NCBI GenBank assembly: GCA_037176705.1 | Contig: CM073885.1 | Location: 149,200,579 to 149,264,578, forward strand | Length of the DNA: 64,000 nucleotides | Source of the DNA: Molossus alvarezi | Taxonomy: Eukaryota; Chordata; Mammalia; Chiroptera; Molossidae | Reading direction: 5' to 3' | Part shown: positions 50,022 to 63,276 of the stretch, piece after piece | Numbering within the stretch: position 1 is the first letter of the stretch | Layout of the letters: the number at the start of each line of letters is the position of its first letter | The notes under the pieces: generated by a model | Told to the model about the DNA's origin: nothing | The model's database searches: none | Seen by the model: the letters and a program-made list of their open reading frames with translations, nothing else | Position numbers and translations under genes: made by a program

Positions 50022-51976
50022 TGGAAAGCGAGTACTTTGAATTCTCTGGAGAAAACAGTTATCTACTCCTTATGTTTTTTGAGGAAATCGGTACAAACAG
50101 TGAAATGTATGATGGATCCAAGAATGACACCGATTCATTCGGTAACAACTTTAAAGAATGTGTGTAGAACTGAATAGGGTATATTTATCCATGACCTGAA
50201 CATTGCCCTAACCAATGTGTTTGATTTCTGCAGCCCAGCCTTTGTTGGATATCAAGATGACTCATAGACACTTCCAGGCAAACAGCACATATGCAGGGCT
50301 AAAAGGTAGTATGTTGAAAGGCTGCCAAATCAACTAGTACAGGTTGCCTTTCCTGGTCCCATAGGAAAGAAGGCAGACACCTGCATTTACTTACAACACT
50401 GTTTAACACTCCAATGTAAAGTATGCCCTGCACACCGGGCATAGTTAGTGTGTAAGTAATTGAAATGGATAGCCAGGTCCACTGCACAAGTGCATTTTCT
50501 CTAGAACACTCCTCTTGTCCTAATTCACAGAGGTGTTCAATGTGAAAAACCCTTGGTATTGTCAGTGTCTTCCAATTCATGGATTTACTCCTTGCATGGA
50601 GACAACCAATGTTTCAACTACATCACTTTAGATGTGTTCAGTTTCACTGCTTCAAGAATGCACATGTGTGACACCAGTAGTTATCAGTCTTTCCATTGAT
50701 TCCGTCTTGGCCATACGTTGGTTCACTGTTCTGAGTAAGAATCATGTGAAACCAACTGCTACAGCAGAAACCAAGCTTTTTCCAAGGATCGCCTTCAAAA
50801 TGGGCTTCAATACGATCCAATCTTTGAAACCATGAACAACGCACAACACAAAAAGGGATAACTTTTGATTCTACACATAAGTGTGCTCTGTCCTAGTTGT
50901 TCTTTCCATGATATGACTGGATCTCCCTATAAAACGAGGAGAATGAATGTTAAAGTGTTCATGTTACTCAAGATCTGTGCATTAACTGAACCCAAATGGA
51001 AATATTCCTTCATTCCAACAGTTGTTTGACTAGAACATGTGTGTTCACACTTTCCCTGCAAAGGTACCTAACTTCCCAGGGAAAAACATGCCACTGAGTG
51101 AATGTGGCCCCTGGCTCTCACAGAGTTTTGCCAAGAATTCAGTATATCCAAGACTGCACCAGCAAGTCTTGTGTCTCTTTGTCTGGAACAAAAGAAACTT
51201 ACACTGAGAAGTTTAAGAGTGATTACACCGTTACAAATGGACATTTCTTAAACACGTAACCAAAACAACATATGCTTTGAGGATCCTACGCTCTAGGCTT
51301 CATGGAAGTGACTTTTGTGCCACTGAAGTGAAGAGTTCTAACACAATTCATTTGGAATAGGTTTGGTTTGTATACACTCTCCTACAAACAAAGTAGAGTG
51401 AAAAGTATGTCTAAGGACCTATGAAAAACAGGTTGCCACATTTCCTTACATGAATACTTTCCACAACTGTACTAAGAACACCTAATCTGAAAAACAGTAC
51501 AACAGTGGTGGTTCCATTTCGTGTGAAGCGGTTATAGCACTAGAATCTTTTTCTCAATATTTGGATATTATTTGAAGAAGGTTGTCTATTGAAACACAGT
51601 TCTTTGAACAGAGAGCCACTAAACAGTCAATTGGACACTGCAACCGTAGTAAGGTTTCCATTCTGCTCTTGAACTGAATGTTATTATATTATTCTGCTCA
51701 GAAAGAACACCAGTCAGGAACACTTTTGACTATGCCAGTGTATTCCCATAGGTGCTTCGGAGAAATAGTCTTGAAACAAGTGAATCCATGACCATTGTTC
51801 AAAGACTGACACTCCCTCTTTTAAATGGATCACTTTTTTGTTCTAATGGCTGGAATAAGGGGATTGAGTACTTGTCAGTTATCAAGAAATAGGCTGAATG
51901 TGTCACAGGGAATTAGAAAGATCGGTTCAGGAGGTTCCATTCTTGAACAAGGTACAATTCCAGCATTTCACAATGA
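50022..51976 (+). repeat. Satellite unit U12 (1955 bp, class Y)
   Basis: Complete class Y unit. The CENP-B site 51517-51533 is broken by one G-to-T change at 51532 in CGGG. No gene seen. Confidence 0.95.
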
Positions 51977-53933
51977 TGGAAAGCGAGTACTTTGAATTCT
52001 CTGGAGAAAACAGGTATCTACTCCTTATGTTTTTTGAGGAAATCGGTACAAACAGTGAAATGTATGATGGATCCAAGAATGACACCGATTCATTCGGTAA
52101 CAACTTTAAAGAATGTGTGTAGAACTGAATAGGGTATCGATTTCCATGACCTGAACATTGCCCTTACCAATGTGTTTGATTTCTGCAGCCCAGCCTTTGT
52201 TGGATATCAAGATGACTCATAGACACTTCCAGGCAAACAGCACATATGCAGGGCTAAAAGGTAGTATGTTGAAAGGCTGCCAAATCAACTAGTACAGGTT
52301 GACTTTCCTGGTCCCATAAGGAAGAAGGCAGACACCTGCATTTACTTACAACACTGCTTCACACTCCAATGTAAAGTATGCCCTGCACACCGGGCATAGT
52401 TAGTGTGTAAGTAATTGAAATGGATAGCCAGGTCCACTGCACAAGTGCATTTTCTCTAGAACACTCCTCTTGTCCTAATTCACAGAGGTGTTCAATGTGA
52501 AAAACCCTTGGTATTGTCAGTGTCTTCCAATTCATGGATTTACTCCTTGCATGGGGACAACCAATGTTTCAACTACATCACTTTAGATGTGTTCAGTTTC
52601 ACTGCTTCAAGAATGCACATGTGTGACACCAGTAGTTATCAGTCTTTCCATTGATTCCGTCTTGGCCATACGTTGGTTCACTGTTCTGAGTAAGAATCTT
52701 GTGAAACCAACTGCTACAGCAGAAACCAAATTTTTCCAAGGATCGCCTTCAAAAATGGGCTTCAATACGATCCAATCTTTGAAACCATGAACAACGCAGA
52801 ACACAAACAGGGATAACTTTTGATTCTACACATAAGTGTGCTCTGTCCTAGTTGTTCTTTCCATGATATGACTGGATCTCCCTATAAAACGAGGAGAATG
52901 AATGTTAAAGTGTTCGTGTTACTCAAGATCTGTGCATTAACTGAACCTAAATGGAAATATTCCTTCATTCCAACAGTTGTTTGACTAGAACATGTGTGTT
53001 CACACTTTCCCTGCAAAGGTACCTAACTTCCCAGGGAAAAACATGCCACTGAGTGAATGTGGCCCCTGGCTCTCACAGAGTTTTGCCAATAATTCAGTAT
53101 ATCCAAGACTGCACCAGCAAGTCTTGTGTCTCTTTGTCTGGAACAAAAGAAACTTACACTGAGAAGTTTAAGAGTGATTACACCGTTACAAATGGACATT
53201 TCTTAAACACTTAACCAAAACAACATATGCTTTGAGGATCCTCACGCTCTAGGCTTCATGGAAGTGACTTTTGTGCCACTGAAGTGAAGAGTTCTAACAC
53301 AATTCATTTGGAATAGGTTTGGTTTGTATACACTCTCCTACAAACAGAGTAGAGTGAAAAGTATGTCTAAGGACCTATCAAAAGACAGGTTGCCACATTT
53401 CCTTACATGAATACTTTCCACAACTGTACTAAGAACACCTAATCTGAAAAACAGTACAACAGTGGTGGTTCCATTTCGTGTGAAGCGGGTATAGCCCTAG
53501 AATCTTTTTCTCAATATTTGGATATTATTTGAAGAAGGTTGTCTATTGGAACACAGTTCTTTGCACAGAGAGCCACTAAACAGTCAATTGGACACTGCAA
53601 CCGTAGTAAGGTTTCCATTCTGCTCTTGAACTGACTGTTATTATATTATTCTGCACAGAAAGAACACCAGTCATGAACACTTTTGACTATGCCAGTGTAT
53701 TCCCATAGGTGCTTCGGAGAAATAGTCTTGAAACAAGTGAATCCATGACCATTGTTCAAAGACTGACACTCCCTCTTTTCAATGGATCACTTTTTTGTTC
53801 TAATGGCTGGAATAAGGGGATTGAGTACTTGTCAGTTATCAAGAAATAGGCTGAATGTGTCACAGGGAATTAGAAAGATCGGTTCAGGAGGTTCCATTCT
53901 TGAACAAGGTACAATTCCATCATTTCACAATGA
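51977..53933 (+). repeat. Satellite unit U13 (1957 bp, class Y)
   Basis: Complete class Y unit with an intact CENP-B box-like site at 53474-53490. Confidence 0.95.
53474..53490 (+). other. CENP-B box-like site, U13
   Basis: tttcgtgtgaagcgggt, identical to the U5 site. Confidence 0.65.
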
Positions 53934-55889
53934 TGGAAAGCGAGTACTTTGAATTCTCTGGAGAAAACAGGTAACTTCTCCTTATGTTTTTTGAGGAAAT
54001 CGGTACAAACAGTGAAATGTATGATGGATCCAAGAATGACACCGATTCATTCGGTAACAACTTTAAAGAATGTGTGTAGAACTGAATAGGGTATCGATTT
54101 CCATGACCTGAACATTGCCCTAACCAATGTGTTTGATTTCTGCAGCCCAGCCTTTGTTGGATATCAAGATGACTCATAGGCACTTCCAGGAAAACAACAC
54201 ATATGCAGGGCTAAAAGGTAGTATGTTGAAAGCCTGCCAAATCAACTAGTACAGGTTGACTTTCCTGGTCCCATAGGAAAGAGGCAGACACCTGCATTTA
54301 CTTACAACACTGTTTAACACTCCAATGTAAAGTATGCCCTGCACACCGGGCATAGTTAGTGTGTAAGTAATTGAAATGGATAGCCAGGTCCACTGCACAA
54401 GTGCATTTTCTCTAGAACACTCCTCTTGTCCTAATTCACAGAGGTGTTCAATGTGAAAATCCCTTGGTTTTGTCAGTGTCTTCCAATTCATGGATTTACT
54501 CCTTGCATGGAGACAACCAATGTTTCAACTACATCACTTTAGATGTGTTCAGTTTCACTGCTTCAAGAATGCACATGTGTGACACCAGTAGTTATCAGTC
54601 TTTCCATTGATTCCGTCTTGACCATACGTTGGTTCACTGTTCTGAGTAAGAATCATGTGAAACCAACTGCTACAGCAGAAACCAAGCTTTTTCCAAGGAT
54701 CGCCTTCAAAAATGGGCTTCAATACGATCCAATCTTTGAAACCATGAACAACGCAGAACACAGAAAGGGATAACTTTTGATTTTACACATAAGTGTGCTC
54801 TGTCCTAGTTGATCTTTCCATGATATGACTGGATCTCCCTATAAAATGAGGAAAATGAATGTTAAAGTGTTCATGTTACTCAAGATCTGTGCATTAACTG
54901 AACCCAAATGGAAATATTCCTTCATTCCAACAGTTGTTTGACTAGAACATGTGTGTTCACACTTTCCCTGCAAAGGTACTTAACTTCCCAGGGAAAAACA
55001 TGCCACTGAGTTAATGTGGCCGGTGGCTCTCACAGAGTTTTGCCAATAATTCAGTATATCCAAGACTGCAACAGCAAGTCTTGTGTCTCTTTGTCTGGAA
55101 CAAAAGAAACTTACACTGAGAAGTGTAAGTGTGATTCCACCTTTACAAATGGACATTTCTTAAACACTTAACCAAAACAACATATGCTTTGAGGATCCTC
55201 ACGCTCTAGGCTTCATGGAAGTGACTTTTGTGCCACTGAAGTGAAGAGTTCTAACACAATTCATTTGGAATAGGTTTGGTTTGTATACACTCTCCTACAA
55301 ACAAAGTAGAGTGAAAAGTATGTCTAAGGACCTATCAAAAGACAGGTTGCCACATTTCCTTACATGAATACTTTCCACAACTGTACTAGGAACACCTAAT
55401 CTGAAAAACAGTACAACAGTGGTGGTTCCATTTCGTGTGAAGCGGGTATAGCCCTAGAATCTTTTTCTCAATATTTGGATATTATTTGAAGAAGGTTGTC
55501 TATTGGAACACAGTTCTTTGAACAGAGAGCCACTAAACAGTCAATTGGACACTGCAACCGTAGTAAGGTTTCCATTCTGCTCTTGAACTGAATGTCATTA
55601 TATTATTCTGCACAGAAAGAACACCAGTCATGGACACTTTTGACTATGCCAGTGTATTCCCATTTGTGTTTCGGAGAAATAGTCTTGAAACACGTGAATC
55701 CATGACCATTGTTCAAAGACTGACACTCCCTCTTTTAAATGGATCACTTTTTTGTTCTAATGGCTGGAATAAGGGTATTGAGTACTTGTCAGTTATCAAG
55801 AAATAGGCTGAATTTTCACAGGGTATTAGAAAGATCGGTTCAGGAGGTTCCATTCTTGAACAAGGTACAATTTCAGCATTTCACAATGA
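53934..55889 (+). repeat. Satellite unit U14 (1956 bp, class Y)
   Basis: Complete class Y unit with an intact CENP-B box-like site at 55431-55447. Confidence 0.95.
55431..55447 (+). other. CENP-B box-like site, U14
   Basis: tttcgtgtgaagcgggt, identical to the U5 site. Confidence 0.65.
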
Positions 55890-57845
55890 TGGAAAGCGAG
55901 TACTTTGAATTCTCTGGAGAAAACAGGTATCTACTCCTTATGTTTTTTGAGGAAATAGGTACAAACAGTGAAATGTATGATGGATCCAAGAATGACACTG
56001 ATTCATTCGTAAAACTTTAAAGAATGTGTGTAGAACTGAATAGGCTATCGATTTCCATGACCTGAACATTGCCCTAACCAATGTGTTTGATTTCTGCAGC
56101 CCAGCCTTTGTTGGATATCAAGATGACTCATACACACTTCCAGGCAAACAACACATATGCAGGGCTAAAAGGTAGTATGTTGAAAGCCTGCCAAATCAAC
56201 TAGTACAGGTTGACTTTCCTGGTCCCATAGGAAAGAAGGCAGACACCTGCATTTACTTACAACACTGTTTAACACTCCAATGTAAAGTATGCACTGCACA
56301 CCGGGCATTGTTAGTGTGTAAGTAATTGAAATGGATAGCCAGGTCCACTGCACAAGTGCATTTTCTCTAGAACACTCCTCTTGTTCAAATTCACAGAGGT
56401 GTTCAATGTGAAAAACCCTTGGTATTGTGAGTGTCTTCCAATTCATGGATTTACTCCTTGCATGGAGACAACCAATGTTTCAACTACATCACTTTAGATG
56501 TGTTCAGTTTCACTGCTTCAAGAATGCACATGTGTGACACCAGTAGTTATCAGTCTTTCCATTGATTCCGTCTTGGCCATACGCTGGTTCACTGTTCTGA
56601 GTAAGAATCATGTGAAACCAACTGCTACAGCAGAAACCAAACTTTTTCCAAGGATCGCCATCAAAAATGGGCTTCAATACGATCCAATCTTTGAAACCAT
56701 GAACAACGCAGAACACAAAAAGGGATAACTTTTGATTCTACACATAAGTGTGCTCTGTCCTAGTTGTTCTTTCCATGATATGACTGGATGTCCCTATAAA
56801 ACGAGGAGAATGAATGTTAAAGTGTTCATGTTACTCAAGATCTGTGCATTAACTGAACCCAAATGGAAATATTCCTTCATTCCAACAGTTGTTTGACTAG
56901 AACATGTGTGTTCACACTTTCCCTGCAAAGGTACTTAACTTCCCAGGGAAAAACATGCCACTGAGTGAATGTGGCCCCTGGCTCTCACAGAGTTTTGCCA
57001 ATAATTCAGTATATCCAAGACTGCACCAGCAAGTCTTGTGTCTCTTTGTCTGGAACAAAAGAAACTTACACTGAGAAGTTTAAGTGTGATTACACCGTTA
57101 CAAATGGACATTTCTTAAACACTTAACCAAAACAACATATGCTTTGAGGATCCTCACGCTCTAGGCTTCATGGAAGTGACTTTTGTGCCACTGAAGTGAA
57201 GAGTTCTAACACAATTCATTTGGAATAGGTTTGGTTTGCATACACTCTCCTACAAACAAAGTAGAGTGAAAAGTATGTCTAAGGACCTATCAAAAGACAG
57301 GTTGCCACATTTCCTTACATGAGTACTTTCCACAACTGTACTAAGAACACCTAATCTGAAAAACAGTACAACAGTGGTGGTTCCATTTCGTGTGAAGCGG
57401 GTATAGCCCTAGAATCTTTTTCTCAATATTTGGATATTATTTGAAGAAGGTTGTCTATTGGAACACAGTTCTTTGAACAGAGAGCCACTAAACAGTCAAT
57501 TGGACACTGCAACCGTAGTAAGGTTTCCATTCTGCTCTTGAACTGAATGTTATTACATTATTCTGCACAGAAAGAACATCAGTCATGAACACTTTTGACT
57601 ATGTCAGTGTATTCCCATAGGTGCTTCTGGGAAATTGTCTTGAAACAAGTGAATCCAGGACCATTGTTCAAAGACTGACACTCCCCCTTTTTTATTGATC
57701 ACTTTTTTGTTCTAATGGCTGGAATAAGGGGATTGAGTACTTGTCAGTTATCAAGAAATAGGCTGAATGTGTCACAGGGAATTAGAAAGATCGGTTCAGG
57801 AGGTTCCATTCTTGAACAAGGTACAATTCCAGCATTTCACAATGA
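55890..57845 (+). repeat. Satellite unit U15 (1956 bp, class Y)
   Basis: Complete class Y unit with an intact CENP-B box-like site at 57386-57402. Its right end (cccccttttttattgatcac) has private changes. Confidence 0.95.
57386..57402 (+). other. CENP-B box-like site, U15
   Basis: tttcgtgtgaagcgggt, identical to the U5 site. Confidence 0.65.
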
Positions 57846-59803
57846 TGGAAAGCGAGTACTTTGAATTCTCTGGAGAAAACAGGTATCTACTCCTTATGTT
57901 TTTTGAGGAAATCGGTACAAACAGTGAAATGTATGATGGATCCAAGAATGACACTGATTCATTCGGTAACAACTTTAAAGAATGTGTGTAGAACTGAATA
58001 GGCTATCGATTTCCATGACCTGAACATTGCCCTAACCAATGTGTTTGATTTCTGCAGCCCAGCCTTTGTTGGATATCAAGATGACTCATAGGCACTTCCA
58101 GGAAAACAACACATATGCAGGGCTAAAAGGTAGTATGTTGAAAGGCTGCCAAATCAACTAGTACAGGTTGACTTTCCTGGTCCCATAGGAAAGAAGGCAG
58201 ACACCTGCATTTACTTACAACACTGTTTAACACTCCAATGTAAAGTATGCCCTGCACACCGGGCATAGTTAGTGTGTAAGTAATTGAAATGGATAGCCAG
58301 GTCCACTGCACAAGTGCATTTTCTCTAGAACACTCCTCTTGTCCTAATTCACAGAGGTGTTCAATGTGAAAAACCCTTGGTTTTGTCAGTGTCTTCCAAT
58401 TCATGGATTTACTCCTTGCATGGAGACAACCAATGTTTCAACTACATCACTTTAGATGTGTTCAGTCTCACTGCTTCAAGAATGCACATGTGTGACACCA
58501 GTAGTTATCAGTCTTTCCATTGATTCCGTCTTGGCCATACGTTGGTTCACTGTTCTGAGTAAGAATCATGTGAAACCAACTGCTACAGCAGAAACCAAGC
58601 TTTTTCCAAGGATCGCCTTCAAAAATGGGCTTCAATCCGATCCAATCTCTGAAACCATGAACAACGCAGAACACAAAAAGGGATAACTTTTGATTCTACA
58701 CATAAGTGTGCTCTGTCCTAGTTGTTCTTTCCATGATATGACTGGATCTCCCTATAAAACGAGGAGAATGAATGTTAAAGTGTTCATGTTACTCAAGATC
58801 TGTGCATTAACTGAACCCAAATGGAAATATTCCTTCATTCCAACAGTTGTTTGACTAGAACATGTGTGTTCACACTTTCCCTGCAAAGGTACCTAACTTC
58901 CCAGGGAAAAACATGCCACTGAGTGAATGTGGCCCCTGGCTCTCACAGAGTTTTGCCAAGAATTCAGTATATCCAAGACTGCACCAGCAAGTCTTGTGTC
59001 TCTTTGTCTGGAACAAAAGAAACTTACACTGAGAAGTTTAAGTGTGATTACACCGTTACAAATGGACATTTCTTAAACACTTAACCAAAACAACATATGC
59101 TTTGAGGATCCTCATGCTCTAGGCTTCATGGAAGCGACTTTTGTGCCACTGAAGTGAAGAGTTCTAACACAATTCATTTGGAATAGGTTTGGTTTGTATA
59201 CACTCCCCTACAAACAAAGTAGAGTGAAAAGTATGTCTAAGGACCTATCAAAAGACAGGTTGCCACATTTCCTTACATGAATACTTTCCACAACTCTACT
59301 AAGAACACCTAATCTGAAAAACAGTACAACAGTGGTGGTTCCATTTCGTGTGAAGCGGGTATAGCCCTAGAATCTTTTTCTCAATATTTGGATATTATTT
59401 GAAGAAGGTTGTCTATTGGAACACAGTTCTTTGCACAGAGAGCCACTAAACAGTCAATTGGACACTGCAACCGTAGTAAGGTTTCCATTCTGCTCTTGAA
59501 CTGAATGTTATTACATTATTCTGCACAGAAAGAACACCAGTCATGAACACTTTTGACTATGCCAGTGTATTCCCATAGGTGCTTCGGAGAAATAGTCTTG
59601 AAACAAGTGAATCCATGACCATTGTTCAAAGACTGACACTCCCTCTTTTAAATGGATCACTTTTTTGTTCTAATGGCTGGAATAAGGGGATTGAGTACTT
59701 GTCAGTTATCAAGAAATAGGCTGAATGTGTCACAGGGAATTAGAAAGATCGGTTCAGGAGGTTCCATTCTTGAACAAGGTACAATTCCAGCATTTCACAA
59801 TGA
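57846..59803 (+). repeat. Satellite unit U16 (1958 bp, class Y, youngest block)
   Basis: Only about four differences from U17 by eye (for example ctctgaaacc against ctgtgaaacc, ggtaccta against ggtactta). Intact CENP-B box-like site. Confidence 0.96.
59344..59360 (+). other. CENP-B box-like site, U16
   Basis: tttcgtgtgaagcgggt, identical to the U5 site. Confidence 0.65.
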
Positions 59804-61761
59804 TGGAAAGCGAGTACTTTGAATTCTCTGGAGAAAACAGGTATCTACTCCTTATGTTTTTTGAGGAAATCGGTACAAACAGTGAAATGTATGATGGATC
59901 CAAGAATGACACTGATTCATTCGGTAACAACTTTAAAGAATGTGTGTAGAACTGAATAGGCTATCGATTTCCATGACCTGAACATTGCCCTAACCAATGT
60001 GTTTGATTTCTGCAGCCCAGCCTTTGTTGGATATCAAGATGACTCATAGGCACTTCCAGGAAAACAACACATATGCAGGGCTAAAAGGTAGTATGTTGAA
60101 AGGCTGCCAAATCAACTAGTACAGGTTGACTTTCCTGGTCCCATAGGAAAGAAGGCAGACACCTGCATTTACTTACAACACTGTTTAACACTCCAATGTA
60201 AAGTATGCCCTGCACACCGGGCATAGTTAGTGTGTAAGTAATTGAAATGGATAGCCAGGTCCACTGCACAAGTGCATTTTCTCTAGAACACTCCTCTTGT
60301 CCTAATTCACAGAGGTGTTCAATGTGAAAAACCCTTGGTTTTGTCAGTGTCTTCCAATTCATGGATTTACTCCTTGCATGGAGACAACCAATGTTTCAAC
60401 TACATCACTTTAGATGTGTTCAGTCTCACTGCTTCAAGAATGCACATGTGTGACACCAGTAGTTATCAGTCTTTCCATTGATTCCGTCTTGGCCATACGT
60501 TGGTTCACTGTTCTGAGTAAGAATCATGTGAAACCAACTGCTACAGCAGAAACCAAGCTTTTTCCAAGGATCGCCTTCAAAAATGGGCTTCAATCCGATC
60601 CAATCTGTGAAACCATGAACAACGCAGAACACAAAAAGGGATAACTTTTGATTCTACACATAAGTGTGCTCTGTCCTAGTTGTTCTTTCCATGATATGAC
60701 TGGATCTCCCTATAAAACGAGGAGAATGAATGTTAAAGTGTTGATGTTACTCAAGATCTGTGCATTAACTGAACCCAAATGGAAATATTCCTTCATTCCA
60801 ACAGTTGTTTGACTAGAACATGTGTGTTCACACTTTCCCTGCAAAGGTACTTAACTTCCCAGGGAAAAACATGCCACTGAGTGAATGTGGCCCCTGGCTC
60901 TCACAGAGTTTTGCCAAGAATTCAGTATATCCAAGACTGCACCAGCAAGTCTTGTGTCTCTTTGTCTGGAACAAAAGAAACTTACACTGAGAAGTTTAAG
61001 TGTGATTACACCGTTACAAATGGACATTTCTTAAACACTTAACCAAAACAACATATGCTTTGAGGATCCTCATGCTCTAGGCTTCATGGAAGCGACTTTT
61101 GTGCCACTGAAGTGAAGAGTTCTAACACAATTCATTTGGAATAGGTTTGGTTTGTATACACTCCCCTACAAACAAAGTAGAGTGAAAAGTATGTCTAAGG
61201 ACCTATCAAAAGACAGGTTGCCACATTTCCTTACATGAATACTTTCCACAACTCTACTAAGAACACCTAATCTGAAAAACAGTACAACAGTGGTGGTTCC
61301 ATTTCGTGTGAAGCGGGTATAGCCCTAGAATCTTTTTCTAAATATTTGGATATTATTTGAAGAAGGTTGTCTATTGGAACACAGTTCTTTGCACAGAGAG
61401 CCACTAAACAGTCAATTGGACACTGCAACCGTAGTAAGGTTTCCATTCTGCTCTTGAACTGAATGTTATTACATTATTCTGCACAGAAAGAACACCAGTC
61501 ATGAACACTTTTGACTATGCCAGTGTATTCCCATAGGTGCTTCGGAGAAATAGTCTTGAAACAAGTGAATCCATGACCATTGTTCAAAGACTGACACTCC
61601 CTCTTTTAAATGGATCACTTTTTTGTTCTAATGGCTGGAATAAGGGGATTGAGTACTTGTCAGTTATCAAGAAATAGGCTGAATGTGTCACAGGGAATTA
61701 GAAAGATCGGTTCAGGAGGTTCCATTCTTGAACAAGGTACAATTCCAGCATTTCACAATGA
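59804..61761 (+). repeat. Satellite unit U17 (1958 bp, class Y, youngest block)
   Basis: I see one difference from U18 (cacatatgc against cacctatgc). Intact CENP-B box-like site. Confidence 0.96.
61302..61318 (+). other. CENP-B box-like site, U17
   Basis: tttcgtgtgaagcgggt, identical to the U5 site. Confidence 0.65.
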
Positions 61762-62668
61762 TGGAAAGCGAGTACTTTGAATTCTCTGGAGAAAACAGGT
61801 ATCTACTCCTTATGTTTTTTGAGGAAATCGGTACAAACAGTGAAATGTATGATGGATCCAAGAATGACACTGATTCATTCGGTAACAACTTTAAAGAATG
61901 TGTGTAGAACTGAATAGGCTATCGATTTCCATGACCTGAACATTGCCCTAACCAATGTGTTTGATTTCTGCAGCCCAGCCTTTGTTGGATATCAAGATGA
62001 CTCATAGGCACTTCCAGGAAAACAACACCTATGCAGGGCTAAAAGGTAGTATGTTGAAAGGCTGCCAAATCAACTAGTACAGGTTGACTTTCCTGGTCCC
62101 ATAGGAAAGAAGGCAGACACCTGCATTTACTTACAACACTGTTTAACACTCCAATGTAAAGTATGCCCTGCACACCGGGCATAGTTAGTGTGTAAGTAAT
62201 TGAAATGGATAGCCAGGTCCACTGCACAAGTGCATTTTCTCTAGAACACTCCTCTTGTCCTAATTCACAGAGGTGTTCAATGTGAAAAACCCTTGGTTTT
62301 GTCAGTGTCTTCCAATTCATGGATTTACTCCTTGCATGGAGACAACCAATGTTTCAACTACATCACTTTAGATGTGTTCAGTCTCACTGCTTCAAGAATG
62401 CACATGTGTGACACCAGTAGTTATCAGTCTTTCCATTGATTCCGTCTTGGCCATACGTTGGTTCACTGTTCTGAGTAAGAATCATGTGAAACCAACTGCT
62501 ACAGCAGAAACCAAGCTTTTTCCAAGGATCGCCTTCAAAAATGGGCTTCAATCCGATCCAATCTGTGAAACCATGAACAACGCAGAACACAAAAAGGGAT
62601 AACTTTTGATTCTACACATAAGTGTGCTCTGTCCTAGTTGTTCTTTCCATGATATGACTGGATCTCCC

Positions 62669-62675
62669 TATAAAA
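62669..62675 (+). promoter_or_regulatory. TATA-like element in class Y units
   Basis: TATAAAA within ctccctataaaacgagg. Class Y units keep it (also 908-914); class O units read tctccacaaaacg there. Promoter activity is unproven. Confidence 0.25.
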
Positions 62676-63259
62676 CGAGGAGAATGAATGTTAAAGTGTT
62701 GATGTTACTCAAGATCTGTGCATTAACTGAACCCAAATGGAAATATTCCTTCATTCCAACAGTTGTTTGACTAGAACATGTGTGTTCACACTTTCCCTGC
62801 AAAGGTACTTAACTTCCCAGGGAAAAACATGCCACTGAGTGAATGTGGCCCCTGGCTCTCACAGAGTTTTGCCAAGAATTCAGTATATCCAAGACTGCAC
62901 CAGCAAGTCTTGTGTCTCTTTGTCTGGAACAAAAGAAACTTACACTGAGAAGTTTAAGTGTGATTACACCGTTACAAATGGACATTTCTTAAACACTTAA
63001 CCAAAACAACATATGCTTTGAGGATCCTCATGCTCTAGGCTTCATGGAAGCGACTTTTGTGCCACTGAAGTGAAGAGTTCTAACACAATTCATTTGGAAT
63101 AGGTTTGGTTTGTATACACTCCCCTACAAACAAAGTAGAGTGAAAAGTATGTCTAAGGACCTATCAAAAGACAGGTTGCCACATTTCCTTACATGAATAC
63201 TTTCCACAACTCTACTAAGAACACCTAATCTGAAAAACAGTACAACAGTGGTGGTTCCA

Positions 63260-63276
63260 TTTCGTGTGAAGCGGGT
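63260..63276 (+). other. CENP-B box-like site, U18
   Basis: tttcgtgtgaagcgggt, identical to the U5 site. Confidence 0.65.

Noticed and set aside
62039..62602. Recurrent ORFs of 68-93 codons in the satellite unit (both strands)
   Set aside because: They persist only because young units are nearly identical. Older units break them by stops and indels, opposite-strand ORFs overlap, and I recognise no domain.
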